Below are positions 54,601-64,000 of a DNA stretch of 64,000 nt, piece by piece. Made by a program: the position numbers and the translations under genes. Positions within the stretch are counted from its first letter, which is position 1, and each line of letters opens with the position of its first letter. The notes beneath the pieces were generated by a model. That model made no database searches and was not told the origin of the DNA. It saw only the letters and a program-made list of their open reading frames with translations. Location: NCBI GenBank assembly GCA_001661515.1, contig LUVW01000008.1, forward strand, positions 67,232-131,231, given 5' to 3'. Source of the DNA: Capniomyces stellatus. Lineage: Eukaryota; Kickxellomycota; Harpellomycetes; Harpellales; Legeriomycetaceae.

Positions 54601-56885
54601 GTTAGAGGCAGCAAAAAGGTTCCAGCTCTAAAGCGGCGCCATTTATCCACATAAACAATAGAATTGAGCACTAACTGTTTTTTTTTAATTGAAACAACTA
54701 CTTTTTTTTTTTACTGAAGTGAGTTCAAACTATTTTGACTCGTGTCAAGTTGAATCACAAATCTGAAAACAGGACATTTTTTTACGAATAGGTTCAATCA
54801 AGATTTAAAATGCAAGTAATACGTTGGACTTTTTTTTCATATATATTTTTTTCACGCTAGTTTGAGATGCTAAACTACTATTCAGTGTACTACTGTGACG
54901 TGTAGTACAATGGGATACTTTATAGTCGGAATAAACGCAGTAAACATGTAAACCTGTACTGATAAACGAATATGGTTCGACGAAATTGTTTCCCGGCTAA
55001 ATTATTTGCTTGTCATTTATGATTCAGTTCAGCTTTGTATTATAGAGATCATTGACAACACCACATATGCGAAGGTCAATTAGTTGGTATTTCTAGCTGA
55101 TAGGTATTTTATAAACAGGTGGGTATGAAGGTGAGTTGTGTTTAATATAATAACTGAGCCTCGCCAGCTAAATCAATGAATCTAAAAAACAAAAACAAAA
55201 AGTAAAGTTCAGGGAAAAAAGCAAGATGCTTAGCGAGATGGGAATACTAGCAAGATGTCAAGCGTGATCTTGCTCGATTGATTCATATGAATTTCTAAAA
55301 AACTAAAAGTAAAATTCGAGTTCTGTGTCAATAAAATAAAGGAAGACTTTTTTCGATATTTAAAGGGAATTTATTACAAAGTGGCTAAGTAGTATTGGTA
55401 ATGCGAGCAATACGAGTGGCAATTTTGGTTGTTTGGTTGAAAAAAATGAAATAGAACCAAACGTATTGAAGCGAGGATAAAAGCAAAGAAAAGTCCAATG
55501 AAGATTAGATTGTTTAGGATATTTAAAGATAGCCAAGAATAAATGAATTGAGGCAAATGATTGGATTTACGGTGTATGTAGCGTTTACAGTGGTTGATAA
55601 GTTAAAGCTATGGTGAAAAAGAGGGAGAGAATAAAAAGCGTAAAGTTCAAAACAAGTCAATAATTGGTCAAATTGGGTAGGCAGAATTGGACCGGAATTC
55701 AAGTAAAAGGTAGAAAGGTTGACAACTTTGAACTTTGATTGTGGTCATTTCCATTTGGTGTTTAAAAGGAAGAAGGAAAAAGGACAGGGATTTGGCTAGA
55801 GAAAAGAACCAAAGTCAAGTAATTTAATACTTGGTTACTGGATAAGATTACCGCCCAAGTAAGAATCGATATAGCTAAAAAGAGCAGGACAATATTGTTG
55901 AAATGTTAAAATATTGAAATGCGAGTACGTGAATAAATAAAACAAACAAAAAACCAAATAAAAAAACAGATAAAAAAACAAATAAAAAAAACAAAGTGGG
56001 CAAAGCACAATACACACCGTTCTTGAGCAGATTGTAAAGGGAAAAATAAAAGTTTTTAGAGCCGAGAGAGAGCGTCTTTTCATTATTTACATTATTTTCA
56101 TTTTCATTATTTTTTGTAAATCGGTTTTACTGCAAGTTTGCACGTAAGGGGATTAAGAATTAGTAAAGAAAGAAAAGCAAAAAAAAAGTAATAAAGCAGT
56201 AAATCCAGACCAGATTTCAGCTTTGCAAAGCGAGAATAGAGCAACGAGATATAGTACAACAACGCAAAATAGCGAGAGAGCAAAGGCGGTCTCAAAAAAA
56301 ATCTAGGCGCGTAAACATCAAGCAAATAAAAAAAAAAGAGTTAGAGCCTTAATGTAAACAAGACACAAAAAGGCCAAAGAAAAGGCGATCATAGCATAAC
56401 TCGTATAAACAAAACAGACAAGATAAGCATAGTAGGAAGTTTTAATTGAGCAAGGAGAAGAAGAAACACAACAATAATATTAATCCGACAACGCAGTAAA
56501 CACACACAATTAAAACCAAAAAAATCGCGAGGAAAAATAAGAGAAAGACAGTCGAAGGCATTGGTAATACAGCTTTATAAAAACAAAGTTACAAAAGTAA
56601 AATGAATGAAAAGTCAGCCGAATGCTAAGTGAGGGTAAGTACAGAAGGGATCTGCAATAATGTGTTGAAACACAAAACATAATTTAAACCAAAAAAAACA
56701 GAATCCAGGAATAGATTGTTCATACACATACACGTACACGTACACATGCTGATAGACGTTGGATATTATGCGATGATGTATGAATAGAAGAACCAACAGA
56801 AGGAATTGAACAGCTTTCAATCACATATGGTAGGTACAATATGAATGTTGGTATAGAGGGTAAAATGGTAAAAATTGGTGGTTAA

Positions 56886-58293
56886 ATGAGCTTAAAATCA
56901 GAATTAAATGGATTGGACTTCAATTTTGGATTCTTTGTGGTTGATAACGGTGAAATAGAAGAGTGGAAAAGATCGATACTAAAGAAAGGGGCCAATAGAA
57001 AACAGGAGGCAAGATTGAAAGAGAAGAGAAGCAAAGAACTGGGGATTAATAAAAAGAAAGTGAAGATGAATTTAGAAATGAAAGAGCGGATAAACAAGCA
57101 GATCGGCCAGTCGTCGTTGCTAAGCGGGGAGATGAAAAAGACAAGGCTGGTTTATGGAGCTATAAGCAGCAAGAACCAAATACTGCAGAATAGCAGACTT
57201 ACGGTTGGGGTAGGAGGTAGCGGAACAAATACCCTGGGGTTTATCGGTGGATATAGCCAAACACAGACAAGAGGATTGTTTTACAAGTCCAAAAGCGACA
57301 AGGGTCCAAGTACAACGAGAGTCAAGGGAGATGTAGTTGGTGTAGATAGAGGCGGAATGTGTGGTGGTAGCAGTGGTGGGAATTCTGGTACAAGCGGAGT
57401 CAATAGAAATGTCAAAAGTGGCAGTAACAGTGGTAGTAATACTAATGGGATTAATGTGAGAAAAGTAAAAACAGATAAACCTCGGTGGACTAGAGAACCA
57501 AGCGAAAATAGAATTGAAAGTGAAAGTGGAAGTGGAAGTGGAAGCGAAATAGATAAGGATTTGGAAGAGGGAAACGAAAGCGGGGGCAAAGTTGGAAATG
57601 ATATTGGGATTGAAAAGGGGTTAGAACGAGTTGGGCTTGATGACAGATTTATAAGCTATAAAACAAAAGAAAACAGATGTGAAGAGAATAAGAATGAAAG
57701 TGTAGAAGGAATTCAAGTTTATTTGAAAAGCCAAAGGAAGAGTAGCGAAATGGATGTGGATATAGATATTGAGTCAGATAGTGGAGATATTAAAGATATT
57801 TCAATTGATAGCAGTACAAGTAAAGAAAGGGAAATGGAAAAAGAAAGGGAAATAGAAAAAGAAAGGGGAAAAGAGGAAGAAAAGGATGAAGCCAAGAAAG
57901 TGGTGGTTGGAAAAGGTAAGTATTGAAAACTTTTGAGTGGGAAAGAGAGGGGTAGAAGTATAAAAAAGAAATTGACTTTCAGGGTTTGGATTAATTGTAT
58001 TGGATCAGTAATGATTGAAAGATTGCTTATTACTGTACATATGCATATTTATTACCGAAAAAAAAAACAAAAAAAAACCAACGATAGATTTAGAAGGAAA
58101 AGAACATAATAACAAGATAATCGAAGAGATGATAAAGCGGCGATACAAGTGGACTAAAAGTCATGAGGAGCTGGGAGGTGAAAGTAAAATAGGAAACACA
58201 ACGAGTATTGAGGCGTTGGAGTCAAAATTGCAAACAAGCAACAGTATAGCAGGGGTAAAATATGCATTAAATGATAATAGTATAATTGGCTGA
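56886..58293 (+). CDS. Orphan Ser/Gly-rich nuclear-like protein
   Basis: Two exons, 56886-57915 and 58088-58293, joined by a GTAAGT...TAG intron in phase 1, give 411 residues. The N-terminal 80 residues are the best-conserved-looking part (LNGLDFNFGFFVVDNGEIEE, then a Lys/Arg-rich helix to about 80). The middle is Gly/Ser/Asn-rich, followed by a Glu/Ser block with a KEREMEKEREIEKERGKEEE charged helix. The C-terminal exon (IIEEMIKRRYKWTKSHEELG) looks folded. No signal peptide or membrane segment. Basic clusters suggest nuclear localisation. Family not recognised. Confidence 0.65.
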
Positions 58294-58388
58294 GGTTAAA
58301 ACTAAGATTTTTGGATTGGGATTATTTCAAAAGTGGGTTGGTTGGCAAGTGTAACATAATGCGGTGATTTAATGGGTATTAGTTGAAT

Positions 58389-61300
58389 ATGGCACCGAGA
58401 AGAGCGTTAGTCACAACGATGGATAAAGAGAGTAAAGAAAGTGATAAAGGTAAAGAGGGTAAAGAAAAGTGTGTTGAAGGCAGAGGTACGGAAATTGAGA
58501 GTAGACCAGGTAAGTTGGATGGTAAATAAGTGGTAGGAGATAAAAATAGTGGTGGGTTGAGTGAGCATAGTGTATAATGGAACAACGACTTGGTGTAAAT
58601 GGTAGACGTGAGGGGCAAAGGAGCAGCAGAGGTAACAGGAACAAGAGCAGTTGAGGAAAAAGAGGAGGGGTTAAACCAGTCGGCAGAAGCAAAACTAGCA
58701 GCAGTAGAAAAATCAACAGATAGAGTGGTAGTAGGAAGCAGCATTTTGACAAGAAGCAGTACGTTAGCAAGGAGGAGTAGGGTGATGGATGAGAGCGTGG
58801 ATACAATAGACAAACATAACAGGAGAGCAGTATTCAGACAAAGCAGTGGATCGACTTTGCCAAATACAAATACAAGTATTAACGTGAATACAAGTACAAG
58901 TATAAATACAAGTATACATGTAAAAGAGACGAGTCAGAGGGTGTCGATTGTTGGAAGCAGGACAAGTACAAATGTAGGACCAGGTATCCAGAGAAGTAGG
59001 ACTTTTGGAAGAGCACCAAGTATAGATGGGGAGGCGGCAGCAGAGGCGATGCGTGGTGGTTTGGGAGAAACCGGGATAGTGAGAGCAGGGGGAGCCAAAA
59101 GCATAGCGGCGCCATCAAGACAGCCAATAGTCAATACAGGCAAGCTGGGGGCATCAGATGGCAAAGTGTCGACAGGTACAGGGATGGGAATGGGGTCAAG
59201 ATCAGTTGTAGGAAGAAGTAGCATGGGGTGGAAAGGTCAGGCGGAAACCAGCTCGGTGTTGAACGGAAGTGTCCGGGCAAGAGGGCCGCAACACACATTC
59301 CTCCACAGCACCGGAAATCATACCAATTCCGGTACCAATACTAGTGGTAGAAATGGAGAGATGACAAGCACAAGAGCAAGTACTGGGTCAATGGTGGGGA
59401 TAGATCCACTATTAAAGCGGCAATACCGAACAGCGTCGGTGTCGGGAACAAGGCACGACCAAGTGGGAAAACAGAGCCAAGTGCAGGATGAGAGGAGAGC
59501 TGCTGAGGCCACGGGTTATGGCTCAAGAACTCAAAAGAGAGATTTGGGAGGGTCAAAGCCAGGCCAGCTGATAAGAAGACTGACCACAGTGGGGGACACT
59601 CCGGCAAGAAGTCACGGTATGTCGGGTATTCAGGCCAGGGCAGTGAATTTCAGCGGGTCGGAGCTGGGGGGCGGGAGAAGAGCAGCGGGCCGGGCGATGG
59701 GCAGGGGAGAATCGTTGAGCGTGGTGGGGAGTGGTGGGGGATACAACTCGATAAGCCAACAGATGGCAGCGGGGCCAAGACACGGAGTAAATACATATTC
59801 AAACCTGATGGGAAACCCAAGGTCGGTGCTGAGGTCGCCAATTCAAGCAAGGCCAAGCGAGACAATGAGAGAGGGCCAGGCACTTGCGCCTGAGCAGGTG
59901 ATCAAGACGTACAGAGGGCTGATGTTGCCATTTGAGATAGAGGAGATAATGAAGTACAAAGAGGTGTATTTTATCAGGAGAGCGAGGCTGAAAATCCCGC
60001 CGAAGGGAGCATCGAACTTAGGCTTTGACGATGAACAAGGCGACTATTTGGTCCAAATTGGCGACCAGTTGATGTACAGGTACGAGATTGTAGAGGTAAT
60101 GGGCAAGGGGTCGTTTGGCCAGGTGATGAAGGCTGTCGACCACAAGACTGGACAGCACGTGGCAGTAAAGATAATCCGGAACAAGAAGCGGTTCCATGCG
60201 CAGGCCCAGATCGAAGTTGCATTGCTTGAGAGTTTAGGCAGGTGGGATCCAACGGACACTCACTCGGTGCTGAAAGTCACTGACAGTTTTGACTTCAGAT
60301 CGCACCTGTGCATAGTCACTGAACTGTTGTCTATGAATCTGTACGAGTGGCTCAAGTCCAACTACTTTTTGGGCTCGCCCCAGATTCTGCTCAGGCTTTT
60401 CACCAAGCAGCTACTAAACTCCCTGAAGCTGCTCGCCGAGCACCGCATAATCCACTGCGACTTGAAGCCCGAGAACATCCTGCTGACCAGTATGCCCCCG
60501 CTGCCGCCATCAAGAAAGGTCAGCAACAACCACTCCTCAGGCACTTCTGCGTCTGTTGTTGGGTACTCCAGTACCAGCTCTGCCAGCAGCAGGTCTGTCC
60601 ACCCAATGGCTCCAACCGTTCTGCCCAACGACATTGCCAACGGGCGGTACAACATCAAGGTTATTGACTTTGGGTCCAGCTGCTACGAGAACGACAAGGT
60701 GTACACGTACATCCAGAGCCGCTTTTACAGGTCGCCAGAAGTCATTCTTGGCTTGTCCTATGGCCTGCCAATCGACATGTGGTCCCTGGGGTGTATAATA
60801 TACGAGCTGTTGACTGGGTCTCCATTGTTTCCGGGCGAAAACGAGCGAGACCAGTTATTGTTGATAACCGAAGTGTTGGGGTTGCCCCCGTCAAGCATGG
60901 TTAAACTGTCCCCAAGAAAGCTCGAGTTTGCCGAGCTAATCGACGAGAAAAACGACATCTATGCTCTCAGGCCCTACACGTCCAAATCTGGCAAAAAACG
61001 TATGCCCAACTCTAAGCCCTTGGTAAGTCTGTTGCTCCGGGCACAGGACCTGCGCTTCTACGACTTTATGGCTAGGTGCTTGGCTTGGGACCCAAACGCA
61101 AGAATCACCGCTGACCAAGCCATCAACCACCCGTGGATCCTTGACACCCCAATTTCCAGCTCAAACTTCAACAATAAAGGTACAAACGTAAACGCAAACG
61201 TAAATACTCTTGGTCGTAGAGTCAGCGGTGGAAGTGTTGCTGCCAGTGTTGTTGGGTTTGATGGGAGAAGGTCTGGCGTTTCTAGTCAGTACTTGCAACC

Positions 61301-61565
61301 ATCCACCAACAGAAACTCAAACATCGTCAATACTCCTTCTCGAGCTGTTGCTTCTTTTGACAATAACGACACTACCTCCTTCAAACCCCACGTTTCTCAG
61401 TCAAACTATAGCCGTGGGAATAGCGTTGTTGGCTGCAGCAACAGCAATGGCAGCAACAATCCCGCTGCTGTTGGAAACACTGGTGTTACTAATCCCCTCA
61501 TCATCCAGGCACGTGATCGAAGTAATAGCATTAGAATTATTAAAGCAAGACTCAACAATTCGTAA
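58389..61565 (+). CDS. DYRK-family dual-specificity kinase (DYRK2/Pom1 class)
   Basis: Exons 58389-58509 and 58606-61565; the join is GTAAGT...TAG in phase 1 and extends the frame upstream of an internal ATG at 58599, giving 1026 residues. A long Ser/Gly/Arg-rich disordered N-terminus precedes the DYRK homology region (about 490-530; EVYFIRRARLKIPP, NLGFDDEQGDY). The kinase domain starts near 534: MGKGSFGQV, VAVKIIRNKKRF and the DYRK-type catalytic loop HCDLKPENILL. It continues with IDFGSSC, the activation-loop YTY (autophosphorylated in the family) and SRFYRSPEV. About 50 residues of low-complexity sequence are inserted between the catalytic loop and DFG. Pom1-type members control polarity and size. 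The C-terminal tail is Asn/Ser-rich. Confidence 0.94.
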
Positions 61566-61763
61566 CCTTACCTTCATTGGTTCTGTCTATATACACATAC
61601 GGTGTGTACGTTTATACAACCTATAACTGCAATAAATGCCTTGAAATAATAATAAATAAATAAATCTAGACCTCTAATCGATTTCTTGTTCATGTGTTTA
61701 TTATTATCATTATTAACACTGTTGTTTTTGTGTAAAGTGTATGGGTTGGCTCTAATCAAGCTG

Positions 61764-61795
<32 letters not shown>

Positions 61796-62348
61796 TTGTT
61801 GTTTCACTTTTGGAGTTTCCTGGAGGCCAAATCATTTACTTTTGAAGAAATTCTCCCGATGCTAAACAACATCGCTAGGTAATTACAGATTAGATTGCAA
61901 AGTCGATAAATCAAAATGTAACTAGTGTATCAAATTGTGGATATCTTGAAATCCCTGACCCAATTTCACTATTAATTTTCAAGTCAATACCAGACATATC
62001 CCCCCCTCCCCCCCTATTTTTTTTGTCTTTTATATAAATCCTTTACCCTAATTCGTAAATTACACATTATTTTTAATTTTGAAATAAACTCCCATCAATT
62101 TCTTTAACGGTCAGTTTTGGTTTGTTTGTTTGTTTGTTGACCAAACTATTGTTATATATTTATTTTTTTATTGTCAATTTTAATTTTGTTTAAATTCCTA
62201 ATTAACACTAGTTTACCAACTCCTAACAACATCAGACGATACGAGCCCGTAGATTTGTTTATACTCACTGCAGCACCTCCTCCTTCCTCCCTTAAATCCA
62301 AAAAGCGAGACGAGTAATTGTAGTTTAGTAGATATATTCGTTGCAATA
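61566..62348. other. Intergenic with long A-run
   Basis: 783 bp between tandem plus-strand genes. It holds an A homopolymer at about 61770-61794 and a C-rich string at 61999-62014. A GTTT repeat lies at about 62119-62138. No gene seen. Confidence 0.6.
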
Positions 62349-63311
62349 ATGGATACGAATAAGGATGATAGCCATCAGGCTGGGAGTGCCGGTTTGAAAC
62401 AGAAGTTTGTTGGTTCAAACGACCGGAGCAGAGATAAAGAAACCATGGATTTATACGACCAAAGTGAAAATACCCATCATTTGGATAGTCTGGCAAAACC
62501 CAACGAGCAACAGCAATCCAATAGTAACGGCAACCAAGAAATTGATCAAACACGAAACGGCAAAGGCAATGAGAATTACGAAGCTGAAGCTGAAGAAACC
62601 GAAGAAGAAAGTCGGAGAATCCAAGAGATGGAGATACAAAGACAATTGCAAGAAGAGTCCGAGGACAGGTCGATTCTGATAAACTCGATAATGTCGGTTT
62701 TGCAGTCTGCGTTCCTTGTCATAGAAAACAAAATCGACTCTGTTACAACAAGCCAATGCGATCTCTCAGTAACTATATCAAATCTAAACGAGCAGCTCTC
62801 GGTATTTGAGGAATGGATCAAACCCGATCCCCAATTTGGAATCCCACTGCCAGCTCTCAGCCCTGGAACCAGCGGCGACAGCTCCAATAGCTTCAACAAC
62901 AGAAACAACAAAAACAGTAACAACAGTAACAGTCCCGGCACTGGTACTGGCCTAACCAACAATGAAAGCCCTTATTTCACTGGCAATCAGCTGCAGTTCC
63001 CCACAATCCCACTCTCAAACCAAAACCAAAACCAAAACCAAAAACCAACTCTAACTATAAACACAGACACACCAGACTTAAACTCATCTTATATACACTC
63101 ACCGTCATTCAACAACAACAACAACAACAGCAATAAATCTCCAGCTACCGCTAACCTGGAGTCTGTATTATCAACTAGAAGGTCAAACATAAAACTTGCC
63201 AGTGAAAAAATCCAAACAGCAAAACTCAAACTCTCAAATATAAACTCTTCACTCGCCACCGTAAAGAAACGGCTAGATAAAATCCATTCTCTTGCCAAAT
63301 CGTCATTATAG
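62349..63311 (+). CDS. Snapin-like (BLOC-1 subunit) coiled-coil protein
   Basis: 320 residues, one exon. Two helical segments match the Snapin pattern. Residues about 112-155 (SIMSVLQSAFLVIENKIDSV, then SNLNEQLSVFEEW) resemble the Snapin first coil. Residues about 271-318 (LESVLSTRRSNIKLASEKIQ, LSNINSSLATVKKRL) match its second coil. Snapin is part of BLOC-1, acting in endosomal sorting and SNARE handling. The family is usually about 130 residues with contiguous coils; here about 105 residues of Asn/Ser/Gln-rich sequence separate them, and a charged 100-residue N-terminal extension is added. Assignment is by pattern only; another BLOC-1 or BORC subunit is possible. Confidence 0.5.
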   Translation: MDTNKDDSHQAGSAGLKQKFVGSNDRSRDKETMDLYDQSENTHHLDSLAKPNEQQQSNSNGNQEIDQTRNGKGNENYEAEAEETEEESRRIQEMEIQRQLQEESEDRSILINSIMSVLQSAFLVIENKIDSVTTSQCDLSVTISNLNEQLSVFEEWIKPDPQFGIPLPALSPGTSGDSSNSFNNRNNKNSNNSNSPGTGTGLTNNESPYFTGNQLQFPTIPLSNQNQNQNQKPTLTINTDTPDLNSSYIHSPSFNNNNNNSNKSPATANLESVLSTRRSNIKLASEKIQTAKLKLSNINSSLATVKKRLDKIHSLAKSSL

Positions 63312-63911
63312 CATTTATTTTGCTTTTATGTACATTGTTTTGCCTTGGTTATTCATCTCTATCAATTATTCCTCTCTCGCTAGTCTACATTAAGCCTAAT
63401 CAAATTTAACACCGATATAAATTATTGCTATCATCAAGATCCATAGCGTATTTTTATTTTTTTTAGTTTTTTTATTTGGAGAAATAACATCAAGATAAAA
63501 AGGAAAAAAAACTACCTAAATTCATAAACATAAAGACCAGGCCAAGATTTATAAAACTCTGGTTGTTTTGGTTGGATTGTCCGATTGCTTTTATAATGCA
63601 CGCTTTAATCAATCCGCGATATCTTTTTTGGTCGTTCTTCACTGGAGCCTTCAACATCCGTCTCTTTATCCAAAGTACTGTACCATAAAAACCACCAGAA
63701 GTAAAAGAAGGGGAAAAAAAACAAAAAATAAAGGAGAAAAACACAATAACGTAAGAACGTATTCCCAGTGAATAAAATAAAACAACAAACATTGCTGAAA
63801 CACATATTTATTATGTACTTTGACATGTTTAAAGCAGCCCCAATACATACAAAAAAAAAGAAGAAAAATTAAACAAACATAAATTAAAACGTAAAGTAAA
63901 ACATAAATTAC
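63312..63911. other. Intergenic or intronic sequence before the next minus-strand gene
   Basis: 600 bp, T- and A-rich. At least the part next to 63911 is intron, since a donor GTAATT lies there on the minus strand. A small exon of that gene could lie in this stretch, but none is clear. Confidence 0.5.
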
Positions 63912-64000
63912 CTAGTCTCATCGTACTCGCCTAATGCAACACTAGCAGGCAGTTTAAATGATAGGCAGTACATGTCTTTGTTTGGCGCAACTCTTCTAAC
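63912..64000 (-). CDS. Partial internal exon of an unidentified gene
   Basis: On the minus strand only one frame is open for 89 nt up to a GTAATT donor. It encodes VRRVAPNKDMYC, SFKLPASVAL and GEYDET. The 5' part of the gene lies beyond the window. Family not recognised. Confidence 0.45.

Larger units (their letters stand above)
49597..56885. other. Gene desert, about 7.3 kb
   Basis: The longest stretch without a supported gene. It is AT-rich with dense stops in all frames. It contains a TTACTC-type microsatellite (51421-51604), poly-A/T runs, and a small ATG frame at 50496-50699 (-). The 55360-56640 part is purine-rich on the + strand. No rRNA, tRNA with a full cloverleaf, or transposase domain was recognised. 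Confidence 0.55.

Overview
The window looks like nuclear DNA of an AT-rich, intron-containing fungus. Genes carry short GT-AG introns, mostly about 80-200 nt, often with GTAAGT-like donors and acceptors ending in TAG. The products include fungal-type proteins: a Kic1/Nak1-like germinal-centre kinase, an Mcr1-like mitochondrial NADH-cytochrome b5 reductase, a Pfk26-like kinase-only 6-phosphofructo-2-kinase and a Pom1/DYRK2-class kinase. Long gene-poor stretches, simple repeats and a fused LKR/SDH gene suggest an early-diverging (zygomycete-grade) lineage rather than Dikarya. That placement is inference; no rRNA or phylogenetic marker was read. Exon boundaries were worked out by hand from reading frame, splice dinucleotides and family alignment by memory.

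Layout. 1-3.8 kb (-): bifunctional lysine-ketoglutarate reductase/saccharopine dehydrogenase, 8 exons visible, C-terminus beyond the window. 6.5-8.1 kb (-): PA-TM-RING ubiquitin ligase. 9.5-14.3 kb: a cytochrome b5 reductase (+), a bisphosphatase-dead PFK-2 (-) and a second, diverged cytochrome b5 reductase (-). 14.9-16.2 kb (+): Tls1/C9orf78-like splicing factor. 17.8-19.4 kb (+): secreted His-Gly-repeat protein. 19.9-21.1 kb (+): orphan. 22.0-25.5 kb (-): Ste20/GCK kinase. 28.7-30.7 kb (+): casein kinase 2 alpha. 31.2 kb (+): tRNA-Pro(CGG). 32.1-35.1 kb (+): TTC27/Emw1. 35.6-39.4 kb (-): large secreted acidic, repeat-rich proprotein. 40.5-42.2 kb (-): METTL13/EEF1AKMT4-like methyltransferase. 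44.0-46.2 kb (+): asparagine synthetase. 46.7-46.9 kb (-): an unassigned exon. 48.2-49.6 kb (-): orphan with an MGC start and a cysteine cluster. 49.6-56.9 kb: gene desert with a TTACTC-type microsatellite. 56.9-58.3 kb (+): orphan Ser/Gly-rich protein. 58.4-61.6 kb (+): DYRK kinase. 62.3-63.3 kb (+): Snapin-like protein. The last 89 bases are an exon (-) entering from outside.

The genes are mostly unrelated housekeeping and signalling genes with no operon-like logic. The most unusual items are the two large secreted repeat proteins, one with three EYRxLTQxN motifs close to dibasic sites. Next are the animal/plant-like fused lysine-catabolic enzyme, the inverted cytochrome b5 reductase pair around a kinase-only PFK-2, and recurrent long G-tracts in introns, three runs of which are interrupted by N gaps.
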